Part shown: positions 8,750 through 17,200 of the stretch, in pieces | How positions within the stretch are numbered: the stretch's first letter is position 1 | Layout of the letters: each line of letters begins with the position of its first letter | Assembly: GCF_023195535.1 (NCBI RefSeq) | Contig: NZ_JALPNF010000006.1 | Location: forward strand, 124,001 to 188,000 | Length of the DNA stretch: 64,000 nucleotides | Source of the DNA: Sphingomonas faeni | GTDB lineage: Bacteria > Pseudomonadota > Alphaproteobacteria > Sphingomonadales > Sphingomonadaceae | Reading direction: 5' to 3' | Position numbers and translations under genes: made by a program | The notes under the pieces: generated by a model | Seen by the model: only the letters and a program-made list of their open reading frames with translations | Told to the model about the DNA's origin: nothing | Database searches by the model: none

Positions 8750-8980
8750 ATGGAACCGCTGTTCTACGTCATGGCCATCATGGGTTGCGGCGACGGCAAT
8801 GTGAACTGCACCGAGGTGCGCGTGATCCCGGCACGCTACGAGACGATGGCGCAATGCCGCGCCGCGTTGCCCGACCAGCTGGCGCAGAACACCGATGTTC
8901 CCTACCCGATGATCGGTGCCAACTGCCGTGCGAGCGGCATGGCCATGGCGAAGGCCGGCAAGGCCAAGCCGCAGGGCTAA
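8750..8980 (+). CDS. Small conserved-type protein, unknown function
   Basis: 76 residues. N-terminal hydrophobic segment (EPLFYVMAIMGCGDG) then four cysteines overall, in MGCGDGNVNCTE, QCRAALP and ANCRA, suggesting a secreted or periplasmic disulfide-bonded peptide. The ATG at 8750 has GGAGAG a few bases upstream; the longer frame from 8672 would read through untranslated leader. It is divergent from the ABC exporter and a family A repeat begins within 5 bp of its stop. Function not recognised. Confidence 0.7.
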   Translation: MEPLFYVMAIMGCGDGNVNCTEVRVIPARYETMAQCRAALPDQLAQNTDVPYPMIGANCRASGMAMAKAGKAKPQG

Positions 8981-8984
8981 ACTG

Positions 8985-9036
8985 TTTCCCGGCGAAGGCG
9001 GGCACCCAGACTGGACTCCCGCCTTCGCGGGAGAAC
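8985..9036. repeat. Palindromic repeat, family A
   Basis: Arms TTTCCCGGCGAAGGCGGGCA and CTCCCGCCTTCGCGGGAG. It fills most of the gap between the small protein and the convergent crtB end and may act as a bidirectional hairpin. Confidence 0.85.
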
Positions 9037-9053
9037 AAGCTAGACGCCGGTAG

Positions 9054-10001
9054 TTAGCGAGGCCGCGTCCACAGCCGAGGATCCCTCGGCGCCCGCGGAT
9101 ACAGTGTCTCCCGCCGCGCCGCTTGGCGCCCCGCCTTGGCGATAAACCCCAGCTTCTGCATCCCCGAGGTCGTCACCCGGTGGTCCCACGCATGCTCGCC
9201 CCGAGCGGCAACAGTCCGCCCGATCGCGCCATAGATTCCCGCCGCCGACAATACCGCCCACGCCGACCGGAACGACAACGCCGGCGTCCCCTCCCGCGCG
9301 CTGGCCTCGAAAGCCGCAGCTCGCTCCGCCATCCGCTTCGTCAACACGGCGAGCCGCGAGCGAAACGGCGGCTTCATGTGCTGACCCGGCGGAAAGTCCA
9401 TCTCCACGAGCCAGTCCTCGGGCAGATAACACCGCCCGACCCGGTCATCCTCCTCGACGTCGCGCGCGATATTGGCGAGTTGGAACGCCATCCCCAGGTC
9501 GCACGCGCGATCGAGGGTGTCCTCGTCGTCGGGATCGACGCCCATCGCGATCGCCATCATGCACCCGACGACACCCGCGACATGGTAGCAATATTTGTAG
9601 AGATCGTTTTCCGACCGCGGCCGCCACTCGCGCGCATCGAGCGCAAACCCCTCGACCAGATCGCGCGCGAACCGCTTCGGCAGTCGGGTTTCGGCGGCGA
9701 AGATCCGCAGCGCATCGAAGGCCGGTTCGCCGACCACTTCGCCCGCCAGCGCCTGCTCGGTCATCGCCGACAACTGCACCAGCCGGGCAGGGGCGTCGTC
9801 GACCACGGTCATGCCGTGGCCATGATCCTGCCCGTCCGCGATATCGTCGCACCGCCGGCACCACGCGTACAGCAGCCAAGCCCGCTCCCGCGTCGGCTTG
9901 TCGAACAACAGGCTGGCCGCCGCAAAACTCTTCGATCCCCGCGAGATCGATTCGTGCGCGGTAGCGACGATCGCCTCCCGGCTTGGAAGCGCCTGACTCA
10001 T
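9054..10001 (-). CDS. crtB: Phytoene synthase CrtB
   Basis: 315 residues. It condenses two geranylgeranyl diphosphates to phytoene, the first committed carotenoid step. Both aspartate-rich motifs are present: CDDIADG at 51-57 and DVEEDDRVGRCYLP around residue 165. The ATG at 10001 (MSQALPSREA) is chosen because the frame upstream to 10037 reads into a family A repeat. It shares a strand with crtI and crtY but is separated from them by a LOG-family gene. Squalene/hydroxysqualene synthases are related, but the neighbours make CrtB far more likely. Confidence 0.94.
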   Translation of the reverse strand: MSQALPSREAIVATAHESISRGSKSFAAASLLFDKPTRERAWLLYAWCRRCDDIADGQDHGHGMTVVDDAPARLVQLSAMTEQALAGEVVGEPAFDALRIFAAETRLPKRFARDLVEGFALDAREWRPRSENDLYKYCYHVAGVVGCMMAIAMGVDPDDEDTLDRACDLGMAFQLANIARDVEEDDRVGRCYLPEDWLVEMDFPPGQHMKPPFRSRLAVLTKRMAERAAAFEASAREGTPALSFRSAWAVLSAAGIYGAIGRTVAARGEHAWDHRVTTSGMQKLGFIAKAGRQAARRETLYPRAPRDPRLWTRPR

Positions 10002-10006
10002 TCTAG

Positions 10007-10083
10007 TCCCCCCGCGAAAGCGGGGGCCCAGGACCACAAACGCCGCGCCAGCGGCTTCTGGGCTCCCGCGTTCGCGGGAGAAC
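10007..10083. repeat. Palindromic repeat, family A (long core)
   Basis: Arms CCCCCGCGAAAGCGGGGG and CTCCCGCGTTCGCGGGAG, separated by about 35 bp, directly upstream of crtB and so probably in its 5' leader. Confidence 0.8.
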
Positions 10084-10113
10084 GAGAATAGGCGGAGCTT
10101 ACCGTCTCGATCT

Positions 10114-10695
10114 TCACAAATCCGACGCGTTCATCCGCACGATCGGCTGCGTCGGCACATGTTCCGCCATCCGGTCGAGCAGCACATCCAGCGTATCCGC
10201 CACGATCAGCAAGTCCCGGTGCTGCGGCCGCAGAAACCCGACCTCGCCTATCTTCTCCCAGAACGCGATCAGGTGGTCGTAATAGCCCGCGGTATTCAGC
10301 AACCCGACCGGATCCGCATGATAGCCAAGCTGCGCCCAGCTCAATGCCTCCCACAGCTCGTCCATCGTCCCGGTTCCGCCGGGGATCGTCACGAAACCGT
10401 CGGAAAGATCGGTGAACATCTGCTTCCGCTGATGCATCCCCGTGACGACGTGCAGCTCGGTAAGCCCGCGATGCGCGACCTCGGCATCGACCAAGGCTTG
10501 CGGGATAACGCCGATAACCTCGCCGCCGCCCTCGAGCGCGCCATCGGCGATCGCACCCATCAGCCCGGTCCGGCCGCCGCCATAAACGAGGCCAATCCCC
10601 CGCTCGGCAAACGCCAGCCCCAGCGCGCGAGCGCCTTCGATATAGGTGGGATCAGCCGGCGTCGCCGACCCGCAGTACACAGCAAGTCTCTTCAT
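10114..10695 (-). CDS. LOG-family phosphoribohydrolase (TIGR00730)
   Basis: 193 residues. It contains the LOG signature PGGTGTMDE near residue 105 and the N-terminal Rossmann block YCGSATPADPTY with YGGGRTGLMG. Family members release free bases from nucleoside 5'-monophosphates (cytokinin activation in plants; broader nucleotide hydrolysis in bacteria). It sits between crtB and crtI on the same strand, but the inverted repeat at 10739-10888 separates it from crtI, so co-transcription with the carotenoid genes is uncertain. Confidence 0.93.
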   Translation of the reverse strand: MKRLAVYCGSATPADPTYIEGARALGLAFAERGIGLVYGGGRTGLMGAIADGALEGGGEVIGVIPQALVDAEVAHRGLTELHVVTGMHQRKQMFTDLSDGFVTIPGGTGTMDELWEALSWAQLGYHADPVGLLNTAGYYDHLIAFWEKIGEVGFLRPQHRDLLIVADTLDVLLDRMAEHVPTQPIVRMNASDL

Positions 10696-10738
10696 TCTGC
10701 CTCGCTAGGGGAAGCGCGCGGGGTGCTGCAAGGGAAGA

Positions 10739-10888
10739 ATGGGTTCACGCGGAGACGCGGAGACGCGGAGGTGTCTCTTTCCGGACAGCGCTCGCGCTGT
10801 CTTCACTGAGGTTCCGCAAATCGTTGGAGACACGGTCGCTGCGCGACAAGCGCGACACCTCCGCGTCTCCGCGCCTCCGCGTGAACAA
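10739..10888. repeat. Long inverted repeat, family I
   Basis: Arms GGTTCACGCGGAGACGCGGA and its near complement CTCCGCGTCTCCGCGCCTCC (extending to GTGAAC), about 100 bp apart. The left arm contains a direct repeat of GAGACGCG. It lies directly after the crtI stop and before the LOG start, so it may limit read-through. Confidence 0.8.
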
Positions 10889-10891
10889 ACC

Positions 10892-12370
10892 TTACTTCTC
10901 GCCTTCAAGCATCAAACGAGCCGTAGCCTTAGCACTCCCGACAACCCCAGGAATGCCAGCCCCTGGATGAGTCCCAGCGCCCACGAAGTACAGGTTCGGA
11001 ATATGCTCATCGCGGTTGTGCACCCGGAAATACGCACTCTGCGTCAACACCGGCTCGAGCGAGAACGCGCTCCCCAGATGCGCATTCAGATCCTGCGCGA
11101 AATCCTTCGGCGCGTACGAGAATTTCGTCACGATCCGCTCGTGGATATCCGGGATCAACCGCCGCCCGATCTCGTCGAGGATGCGCTTCTCCAGGATCGG
11201 CGCGATCTCGTCCCAGTCGACCGGGAACTTCCCGAGATGCGGCACCGGTGCCAACGCATAGAACGTCGAATGCCCCTCCGGCGCCAGCGACGGATCGGTC
11301 ACGGTCGGGTGATGCAGGTACAGCGAGAAATCTTCCGACAGCACGCCGTGATCGTAAATGTCCTCGAGCAGCCCCTTATAGCGCGGCCCGAACAGGATCA
11401 TGTGGTGCGGGATGCCCGGCCACGTGCCCTTGATTCCGAAATGCACCACGAACAGCGACGGCGAGTATTTCTTCCGCTCGAGCGACCCGGTCTTGCGCTT
11501 GGCACTGCGCGAGGTCGACAGCAGGTCGCGATAGGTGTGCATGATGTCGCTGTTCGCGGCCACCGCATCCGCCTGACCCGACCAGCCGCTCGCGCACGTC
11601 ACACCCGTAGCACGGTCGCCGAGAGTCCCGATCGACGTTACCGGATCGTCGAGCCGCAGCACGCCGCCCAGTCGCTCGAACTGAGTCACCAGCGCCGCCA
11701 CCAGACGGTTGGTGCCGCCGCGGGCGAACCACACCCCGCCGTCACGCTCCAGCTTGTGGATCAGCGCATAGATCGCGCTCGTCGTCATCGGATTGCCGCC
11801 GACCAGCAGCGTGTGGAAGCTCAACGCCTCGCGCAATTTCTCCGACTTCACATAGCTCGACACGATCGAATAGACCGAGCGCCACGCCTGGTATTTCGCC
11901 AGCGCCGGCGCCGCCTTGATCATCGACCCGAAATCGAGAAACGCGACATGGCCGAGCTTTTCATAGCCCTCGTGAAACACCCCCGCCGAATATTCCAGGA
12001 ACTTCTCGTATCCCGCCCAGTCGCCGGGCTGCAGCTTCTCGATCTCGGCGCGCATCTGGACGTCGTCGTTGCTGTAATCGAAATTCGTCCCGTCGGGCCA
12101 GTTCAGCCGGTAGAACGGCAGCACCGGATCGAGCGTCACGTCCTCGCTCATGTCGCGCCCGCTCAGCGCCCACAATTCGCGCAGGCAGTCCGGATCGGTG
12201 ATCACCGTCGGCCCGGCATCGAAGGTGAAGCCATCACGCTCCCAATAATAGCCGCGCCCGCCCGGCTTATCCCGCGACTCGACGATCGTCGTCTGCACGC
12301 CCGCGGATTGCAGCCGGATCGCGAGCGCCAGCCCGCCAAATCCTGCGCCGATGACGATTGCGGTCTTCAT
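10892..12370 (-). CDS. crtI: Phytoene desaturase CrtI
   Basis: 492 residues. FAD-dependent desaturation of phytoene to lycopene. N-terminal dinucleotide-binding motif IVIGAGFGGLALAIRLQSAG at about residues 5-24 followed by PGGRGYYWERDGFTFDAGPT; the C-terminal bacterial-type desaturase signature YFVGAGTHPGAGIPGVVGSA near residue 465. The ATG at 12370 gives MKTAIVIGAG; the longer open frame is inside crtY. Start overlaps the crtY stop by 4 bp (ATGA), so crtY-crtI are translationally coupled. Confidence 0.97.
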   Translation of the reverse strand: MKTAIVIGAGFGGLALAIRLQSAGVQTTIVESRDKPGGRGYYWERDGFTFDAGPTVITDPDCLRELWALSGRDMSEDVTLDPVLPFYRLNWPDGTNFDYSNDDVQMRAEIEKLQPGDWAGYEKFLEYSAGVFHEGYEKLGHVAFLDFGSMIKAAPALAKYQAWRSVYSIVSSYVKSEKLREALSFHTLLVGGNPMTTSAIYALIHKLERDGGVWFARGGTNRLVAALVTQFERLGGVLRLDDPVTSIGTLGDRATGVTCASGWSGQADAVAANSDIMHTYRDLLSTSRSAKRKTGSLERKKYSPSLFVVHFGIKGTWPGIPHHMILFGPRYKGLLEDIYDHGVLSEDFSLYLHHPTVTDPSLAPEGHSTFYALAPVPHLGKFPVDWDEIAPILEKRILDEIGRRLIPDIHERIVTKFSYAPKDFAQDLNAHLGSAFSLEPVLTQSAYFRVHNRDEHIPNLYFVGAGTHPGAGIPGVVGSAKATARLMLEGEK

Positions 12371-13533
12371 GGTCTCATACTGCCTGCGATGGCGCGCACG
12401 GCGCGCGCGATGGGGACGGGGGGCTTGCCGGTCAGGACGCGCGCCTTGTCGGTCATGGTCGAGCGTCCGGCATAGAAGCGACCGATCAAGGCCGGCGACA
12501 GGCGGTAGAAGCGTTCGAGGATGCGATAGCGTTCCTCGGGCTCGGACGCGCGGAACAACATCGTGTCGAGCATCCGGTAGAAGCCGCGGCTTTTCCACGT
12601 CGCCCGCGCCATCGCATGCGTCGTGTCATGCAGTTTCGCGCCGGAGAAATCGCTGAGACCCGCCAGCATCGACGCCGTCCGCACCGCGTCCGGCAGCGAA
12701 TAGCCGGTGGTCGGATGAAACATCCCCGCACGCATGCCCGCCTTGGCGACATGTGCCCCGCCCGAGCGCCAATACGCCTCGAAATCGCCGCCCATCGCGA
12801 CCGGCAGCACACCTGATTCCACGCGCGCAGCCTGCGCCACGGCCCAGCCGCGAGCCTCGGCATAGTCGTGGACGCGGGTCGTGAGCGTCTCGACATCGAG
12901 GTCGGGGGTGTCGCTGTAATAGGTGTCCTCGACGAACATCCGGTCGTCGGCCAGCGGCAGGCAATAGATGAAGCGATAGCCGTCGATCTGCGGCACGGTC
13001 GCGTCCATCACGATCGGCGTGGGGCTATCGTGCGGCGCCTTCAGCACCAGTTCGCGCCCGACGAACTTCTGCCATGCCAGATCGAGCAGCGACAGGTCGC
13101 CAGGACCCCGCGCGTCGATCACACCCTTGGCTTCGATCCGGTCGCCGTTCGCGAGCACTACCGCGGTCGGACTCGCGCCCGACACCTTCTGCCCGAGCAT
13201 CAGCGCATCCGCCGGCAAAACCCGGCGTACTTCGCGGTCGAGCCGCTCGCTCTCGATCGAAAAATAGGTCTCATCGATCGTCCGCGCATGCGCCGGAAAG
13301 CGCACGTCATAGCCCTGCCATGCGTGCACCACGAGCGGCGCGACGATCCAGCGAGCGCCTGCCGCCACGTCGCTGCCGAAGAACGACCAGAGATGATTGC
13401 CGCCGACCATCGGCGCGGCGTCGATCAGCCGCACGTCGAGCGCCGGATGCTTCGCTTTGAGCGCCAGCGCGATCATCCCGCCGGCCAAGCCCGCGCCAAC
13501 GATCGCGACGTCGCAAGAAATCGTCGATGCCAT
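12367..13533 (-). CDS. crtY: Lycopene beta-cyclase CrtY
   Basis: 388 residues. Cyclises both ends of lycopene to give beta-carotene. N-terminal FAD-binding motif VAIVGAGLAGGMIALALK, then GGNHLWSFF, a CrtY hallmark, and EDTYYSDTP near residue 210. It is first in the crtYI pair and its promoter should lie in 13534-13700. Length is typical of the proteobacterial CrtY family. Confidence 0.96.
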   Translation of the reverse strand: MASTISCDVAIVGAGLAGGMIALALKAKHPALDVRLIDAAPMVGGNHLWSFFGSDVAAGARWIVAPLVVHAWQGYDVRFPAHARTIDETYFSIESERLDREVRRVLPADALMLGQKVSGASPTAVVLANGDRIEAKGVIDARGPGDLSLLDLAWQKFVGRELVLKAPHDSPTPIVMDATVPQIDGYRFIYCLPLADDRMFVEDTYYSDTPDLDVETLTTRVHDYAEARGWAVAQAARVESGVLPVAMGGDFEAYWRSGGAHVAKAGMRAGMFHPTTGYSLPDAVRTASMLAGLSDFSGAKLHDTTHAMARATWKSRGFYRMLDTMLFRASEPEERYRILERFYRLSPALIGRFYAGRSTMTDKARVLTGKPPVPIARAVRAIAGSMRP

Positions 13534-13704
13534 CCCCCCGGACTAGCGCAAACCGCCCGCCGCGAAAACAACCTTTCCCGGGCAATCGAATGCGAAAACA
13601 ACCTGCATCGCCGGAGGGCACCGGAAGCCCAGAATCCCGCAGTCGCCCCTTCCTGGAAGGGAGGGGAGCCAAACTTCCACCATGTATGGATGGTATAGTC
13701 AGTA

Positions 13705-13808
13705 CCACCCCGGCGAAGGCATTGGCGCAAATGGGAGACGCGCGAGACGACGGTAGCGCGCCGTTATTCCACCTCCTCGCCCGGACCCCGGACCCCGGCC
13801 TCCGCCAG
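13705..13808. repeat. Decayed family B palindrome
   Basis: Left arm CCACCCCGGCGAAGGC is intact but its partner half has mutated; right arm CCCCGGCCTCCGCCAGAG is recognisable. The spacer 13534-13921 holds this relic and the divergent starts of crtY and the acetyltransferase; no gene is apparent. Confidence 0.65.
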
Positions 13809-13921
13809 AGGGAGGCGTCCGCCGCAGGGGTCTTTGCTCCAACGGTCGACCTATTCGCTCAGCAAGGGAGACGCGCGACCAAAGGATACCCCCGCCGCCA
13901 AATCCGCCCTAAACTCCCCCG

Positions 13922-14482
13922 ATGTCCGCCCCCACGCTTACCACCGCCCGCCTGACGCTGACCGGCCACGTCGCCGCCGACCTCGAGGACTGCGCCGCGA
14001 TGTGGACCGACCCGCGCGTTTACACGATGATCGGCGGGCAGCCGCGCACCCGCGAGGACGTCTGGATCCGCCTGCTCCGCTCGATCGGCCAATGGACGCT
14101 GTTCGGGTACGGCAGCTGGATCGCGCGCGAAACCGCGACCGGTCGGCTGATCGGCGAACTCGGTCTCATCGAGGCGCGCCGCGCGATCGAGCCATCGATC
14201 GATGCGCGTTCGGAATTTGGCCCCGAAGTCGGCTGGACCCTTACCGGCGCCGCGCAAGGCCAGGGCTACGCTTCCGAAGCGCTCGCCGCGATCCTCGCCT
14301 GGACCGACGCGCGAATCCCTGCGACGACCTGCATCATAGATCCCGCTAACGCCTCTTCGATCCGGCTCGCCGATCGTCTCGGCTACCGCCTGCACACCAC
14401 CGGCACCTACCGGGACGCGCCGATCCTGATCTTCGACCGCACCGCGCCTTCACTAAATCCCGGGGCTATTGCTGCGCGGTAA
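13922..14482 (+). CDS. GNAT-family N-acetyltransferase
   Basis: 186 residues, RimJ/RimL-like (Acetyltransf_3) pattern: N-terminal LTTARLTLTG, a central VGWTLTGAAQGQGYASEAL segment around residue 100 that matches the acetyl-CoA binding motif A (Q/RxxGxG/A), and C-terminal NASSIRLADRLGY. Acceptor substrate unknown; candidates in this family include protein N-termini and aminoglycosides. It overlaps the 62-residue gene on the other strand by 17 bp at the 3' ends. Confidence 0.88.
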   Translation: MSAPTLTTARLTLTGHVAADLEDCAAMWTDPRVYTMIGGQPRTREDVWIRLLRSIGQWTLFGYGSWIARETATGRLIGELGLIEARRAIEPSIDARSEFGPEVGWTLTGAAQGQGYASEALAAILAWTDARIPATTCIIDPANASSIRLADRLGYRLHTTGTYRDAPILIFDRTAPSLNPGAIAAR

Positions 14483-14654
14483 CGACCGGCTTCTGCACCG
14501 AAGCGATCGGCATCGGATCGCCCGCCCGGTCGTAGAACGCCATCAGCACCAGCCCCAGCGCCAGGATGCTGCCAGCGATCACGTAGATCAGCCCCTTATG
14601 GTCCTTGCCGGTATCGTGGCCCGTATCCCCGCGTGCGGCGCTGTGGTTTGCCAT
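14466..14654 (-). CDS. Small single-pass membrane protein
   Basis: 62 residues: hydrophilic N-terminus rich in His, Asp and Gly (about 1-20), one membrane helix LIYVIAGSILALGLVLMAF (about 22-40) and a short tail. Not recognised. It overlaps the end of the acetyltransferase gene convergently by 17 bp. The ATG at 14654 is preceded by a plausible ribosome site. About 290 bp of sequence without a gene separate it from the hydroxylase start and probably hold divergent promoters. Confidence 0.7.
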   Translation of the reverse strand: MANHSAARGDTGHDTGKDHKGLIYVIAGSILALGLVLMAFYDRAGDPMPIASVQKPVVTAQQ

Positions 14655-14948
14655 GCATCACTCTCCGATTGGCAGGTCATCCTGCTCTGAAAGGAAGGCT
14701 AACATCTTTCCGCACCCTGCATAGAGCCTATCGCAACCCCAAGAGATTCTCGGGGGATGGGCCCCAAGTCCGCGGAGAGAAAATGGTAGTTACGTGACGT
14801 TCGTCCGTGTGTCCGCAAGTGAGCGCTTGCTGCCTGCCAACCAACCCCTGACCCTGATGCGAAGCTTTTGATTCTTGCATCGCACCCATCACGGCCCGCC
14901 ACCGCAAACCCCATTACCCAACGCGCCGAAATCCCCTATGGTACGCTC

Positions 14949-15767
14949 ATGTGGCTTGCCATCCTCCTCTCCGCGATCGCGATGACCGTGATCGTCGGGG
15001 TCCGCTATCTCGTCGTCTCCGGCGCGTTCGCCGCCGTCACGCGCGCGCGTCATCCGGGGCTCTATCGCGGTCTGGATGCGCAGATGCGGCGCGAGATCTG
15101 GTGGAGCATCGCGTCGGCGGCGATCTACGGCGTGCCCGCAGGGATAGTCGCCTGGGGCTGGCAGAATCGTGGCTGGACGCAGGTCTATAGCGACGTCCAC
15201 GCCTATCCGCTCTGGTACCTGCCGGTGTCGGTTCTCGCCTACATGGTTGCGCACGACGCCTGGTTCTATTGGACGCATCGCTGGATGCATCGGCCCAAGC
15301 CGTTCAAGCTCGCGCATGCGGTCCATCACGCCAGCCGCCCGCCGACCGCGTGGGCCGCGATGGCGTTTCACCCGATCGAGGCCATCACCGGCGCTGTGAT
15401 AATTCCGCTACTGGTCTTCCTGATTCCGATCCATGGCGGCGCACTGGGTCTGGTACTGACGATCATGACCGTTATGGGGGTAACCAATCACATGGGGTGG
15501 GAGGTTTTCCCCCGGTTCATGTGGCGCGGCGCACTGGGGGGCTGGCTGATCACGGCGAGCCATCATCAGCGCCATCACGAACAATACGGGTGCAACTATG
15601 GCCTTTATTTCCGCTTTTGGGATCGGCTTTGCGGCACCGACAAAGGACTTGGCGATTTCGCCAAATCGCACGCGAAAGCGGCTGCGCGTGTCGCGGTTGC
15701 CACCGGTAGCGGCGGGCGCGCTGGCGTGGCTGACGCTGGCAGCAACGGCACCCGTCACGCGGCTTGA
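14949..15767 (+). CDS. Histidine-box fatty-acid hydroxylase/sterol desaturase family protein; candidate carotenoid ring hydroxylase
   Basis: 272 residues with membrane helices and the three di-iron histidine clusters of the superfamily: HDAWFYWTHRWMH near residue 103, HAVHH near residue 123 and HHQRHH near residue 206. Beside crtB, crtI and crtY, and with no other hydroxylase in the window, a role in xanthophyll formation (3,3' or CrtG-like 2,2' ring hydroxylation) is the natural inference, but a sterol- or lipid-modifying role is not excluded. The ATG at 14949 is preferred over 14868. The last 50 or so residues (Ala/Gly/Ser-rich) overlap the next gene and look unrelated to the family. Confidence 0.8.
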   Translation: MWLAILLSAIAMTVIVGVRYLVVSGAFAAVTRARHPGLYRGLDAQMRREIWWSIASAAIYGVPAGIVAWGWQNRGWTQVYSDVHAYPLWYLPVSVLAYMVAHDAWFYWTHRWMHRPKPFKLAHAVHHASRPPTAWAAMAFHPIEAITGAVIIPLLVFLIPIHGGALGLVLTIMTVMGVTNHMGWEVFPRFMWRGALGGWLITASHHQRHHEQYGCNYGLYFRFWDRLCGTDKGLGDFAKSHAKAAARVAVATGSGGRAGVADAGSNGTRHAA

Positions 15768-16122
15768 CGTAGAGATCGACAATATCCGCTCGGCAAAGGG
15801 CGTGATCCGGATCTGCCTGACCGCCGACCCCGACAATTTCCCGGCCTGTGTCGACGACGCCAACGCGCTCACCCGGTCGATCCCCGCCAACGTCCATATC
15901 ACCAGCTTTCCGGGTCTTCCCCAGCGCGGGTATGCGCTCGCGGTGATCCACGACGAGAACAACAATGCTAAGCTGGATACGCTCGCGGGCATCCCGCGCG
16001 AGGGATATGGCTTCTCGCGCAATGCCGCCGTTCGGTTCGGTCCGCCACGCTTTTCCGCCGCCCGGTTCATGGTTGCCGGTGATGCCGAATTGCAACAGGT
16101 GAAAATGCGTTACATCTTCTGA
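15688..16122 (+). CDS. DUF2141 domain protein, probably periplasmic
   Basis: 144 residues from the GTG at 15688; the frame is open from an ATG at 15598. The GTG start gives a clean signal peptide (SRLPPVAAGALAWLTLAATA), so I prefer it, leaving an 80-bp out-of-frame overlap with the hydroxylase. The DUF2141 hallmark is present: VIHDENNNAKLDT followed by GIPREGYGFS. The domain is a small exported beta-sandwich of unknown role. The overlap implies co-translation with the hydroxylase. Domain call strong; start moderate. Confidence 0.82.
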   Translation: MSRLPPVAAGALAWLTLAATAPVTRLDVEIDNIRSAKGVIRICLTADPDNFPACVDDANALTRSIPANVHITSFPGLPQRGYALAVIHDENNNAKLDTLAGIPREGYGFSRNAAVRFGPPRFSAARFMVAGDAELQQVKMRYIF

Positions 16123-16138
16123 CCGATCGTAGCGGACC

Positions 16139-16177
16139 GAAAAGGGTTTCGCCGCGTTGCGGCGGGGAACCTTTTGT
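16139..16177. terminator. Hairpin between DUF2141 and MipA genes
   Basis: AAAAGG and GCCGC pair with GCGGC and CCTTTT around a GTT loop, with an internal mismatch region. The T tract is only four bases, so termination strength is uncertain; it could also be an mRNA structure just before the next ribosome site. Confidence 0.45.
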
Positions 16178-16190
16178 CCGGAGCATTTCC

Positions 16191-17054
16191 TTGCGCGCAC
16201 TCACTCTCTTCACGTCTGCCGCAATCGCGGTGCTCGCGATCGCCACGCCCGCGCTCGCTCAGACGGACCCAAACCCGTCGCCGCCGATCACCGACCCGCG
16301 CGACAACAACCGCGTCACGGTCGCGCTCGGCGTGGTGTCGATGCCAGACTACGAGGGCGCGGACAGCAATTCCTTCACGCCCGCCGGTGCGTTCGTTGGC
16401 ACGGTCCGCGGCCATGACTTCTTTCTCCGCGGCACGCAGCTGTACTTCAACCTGATCCCGAACACGGGCGAGGTCGGCACCAATTTCGAACTCGGTGTCA
16501 TCGGCGGCGTCCGTCGCGATCGCACCGGCGACATCGACAACCGCCAGGTCCGCGCGCTCGGCAAGATCGACACCGCCTACGAACTCGGCGGCTATGTCGG
16601 CGTCGCCCGGACCGGCGTCATCACCAGCGATTACGACACGCTCACCGCGCGCGTCGCGTACGTTCACGACGTGTCGGGCACGTACGACAGCTACGTCGTC
16701 ACGCCGCAGGTGAACTACACCACGCCGCTTTCGGTGCGCACGCTCGTCTCGCTCGGCGTGTCGGCGGATTATGCCGGCAAGGGCTTCGGCCGCACCTATG
16801 CGGCGGTGACGCCGATCGGCTCGCTCGCTAGCGGCTTGCGCACCTACGACGTCAACGACAGCGGTTTCCGCCGCGTCAATGCGTCGCTGTTCGTGGTGCA
16901 GAGCCTGTCCGGCGATCTCCGCCACGGCTTCGGCGTCGGGGCTGGCGTGCTCTACGGCCGCATGGTCGGCAAGTACAAGGACAGCCCGATCGTCGCCGAC
17001 GTCGGCGACGCCGACCAGTGGCTCGGCGCGATCGGCCTGACCTACACCTTCTGA
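16191..17054 (+). CDS. MipA/OmpV family outer-membrane protein
   Basis: 287 residues. Signal peptide 1-24 (cleavage after ALAQ) and a beta-barrel with alternating aromatic strands, ending in the C-terminal aromatic signature LTYTF. The block VTVALGVVSMPDYEGADSN is the typical start of MipA/OmpV barrels, implicated elsewhere as scaffold for murein hydrolases or as porin. Translation starts at a TTG (16191) with TCCGGAG about 8 bases before it; no ATG gives the signal peptide. Family call good, precise function unknown. Confidence 0.87.
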   Translation: MRALTLFTSAAIAVLAIATPALAQTDPNPSPPITDPRDNNRVTVALGVVSMPDYEGADSNSFTPAGAFVGTVRGHDFFLRGTQLYFNLIPNTGEVGTNFELGVIGGVRRDRTGDIDNRQVRALGKIDTAYELGGYVGVARTGVITSDYDTLTARVAYVHDVSGTYDSYVVTPQVNYTTPLSVRTLVSLGVSADYAGKGFGRTYAAVTPIGSLASGLRTYDVNDSGFRRVNASLFVVQSLSGDLRHGFGVGAGVLYGRMVGKYKDSPIVADVGDADQWLGAIGLTYTF

Positions 17055-17075
17055 GCCAAGCCCTCTGACCCATCG

Positions 17076-17200
17076 ATCCTCCCCCGCAAGGGGGAGGTGG
17101 CTGGCCTTGCCAGACGGAGGGGGAGGTAGCGCAAACGCCGGTTCAGTGTCCTCCCCCTCCGTCGCCTACGGCGCCACCTCCCCCTGGCGGGGGAGGATCG
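17076..17200. repeat. Palindromic repeat, family E
   Basis: Arms CCTCCCCCGCAAGGGGGAGG and CCTCCCCCTGGCGGGGGAGG, with inner CGGAGGGGGAGG/CCTCCCCCTCCG arms nested inside. Copies at 20934, 23268 and 63874. The rest of 17055-17670 is GC-rich sequence without a credible gene, then an AT-richer stretch (17470-17660) that likely holds the promoter of the ferritin-like gene. Confidence 0.88.
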
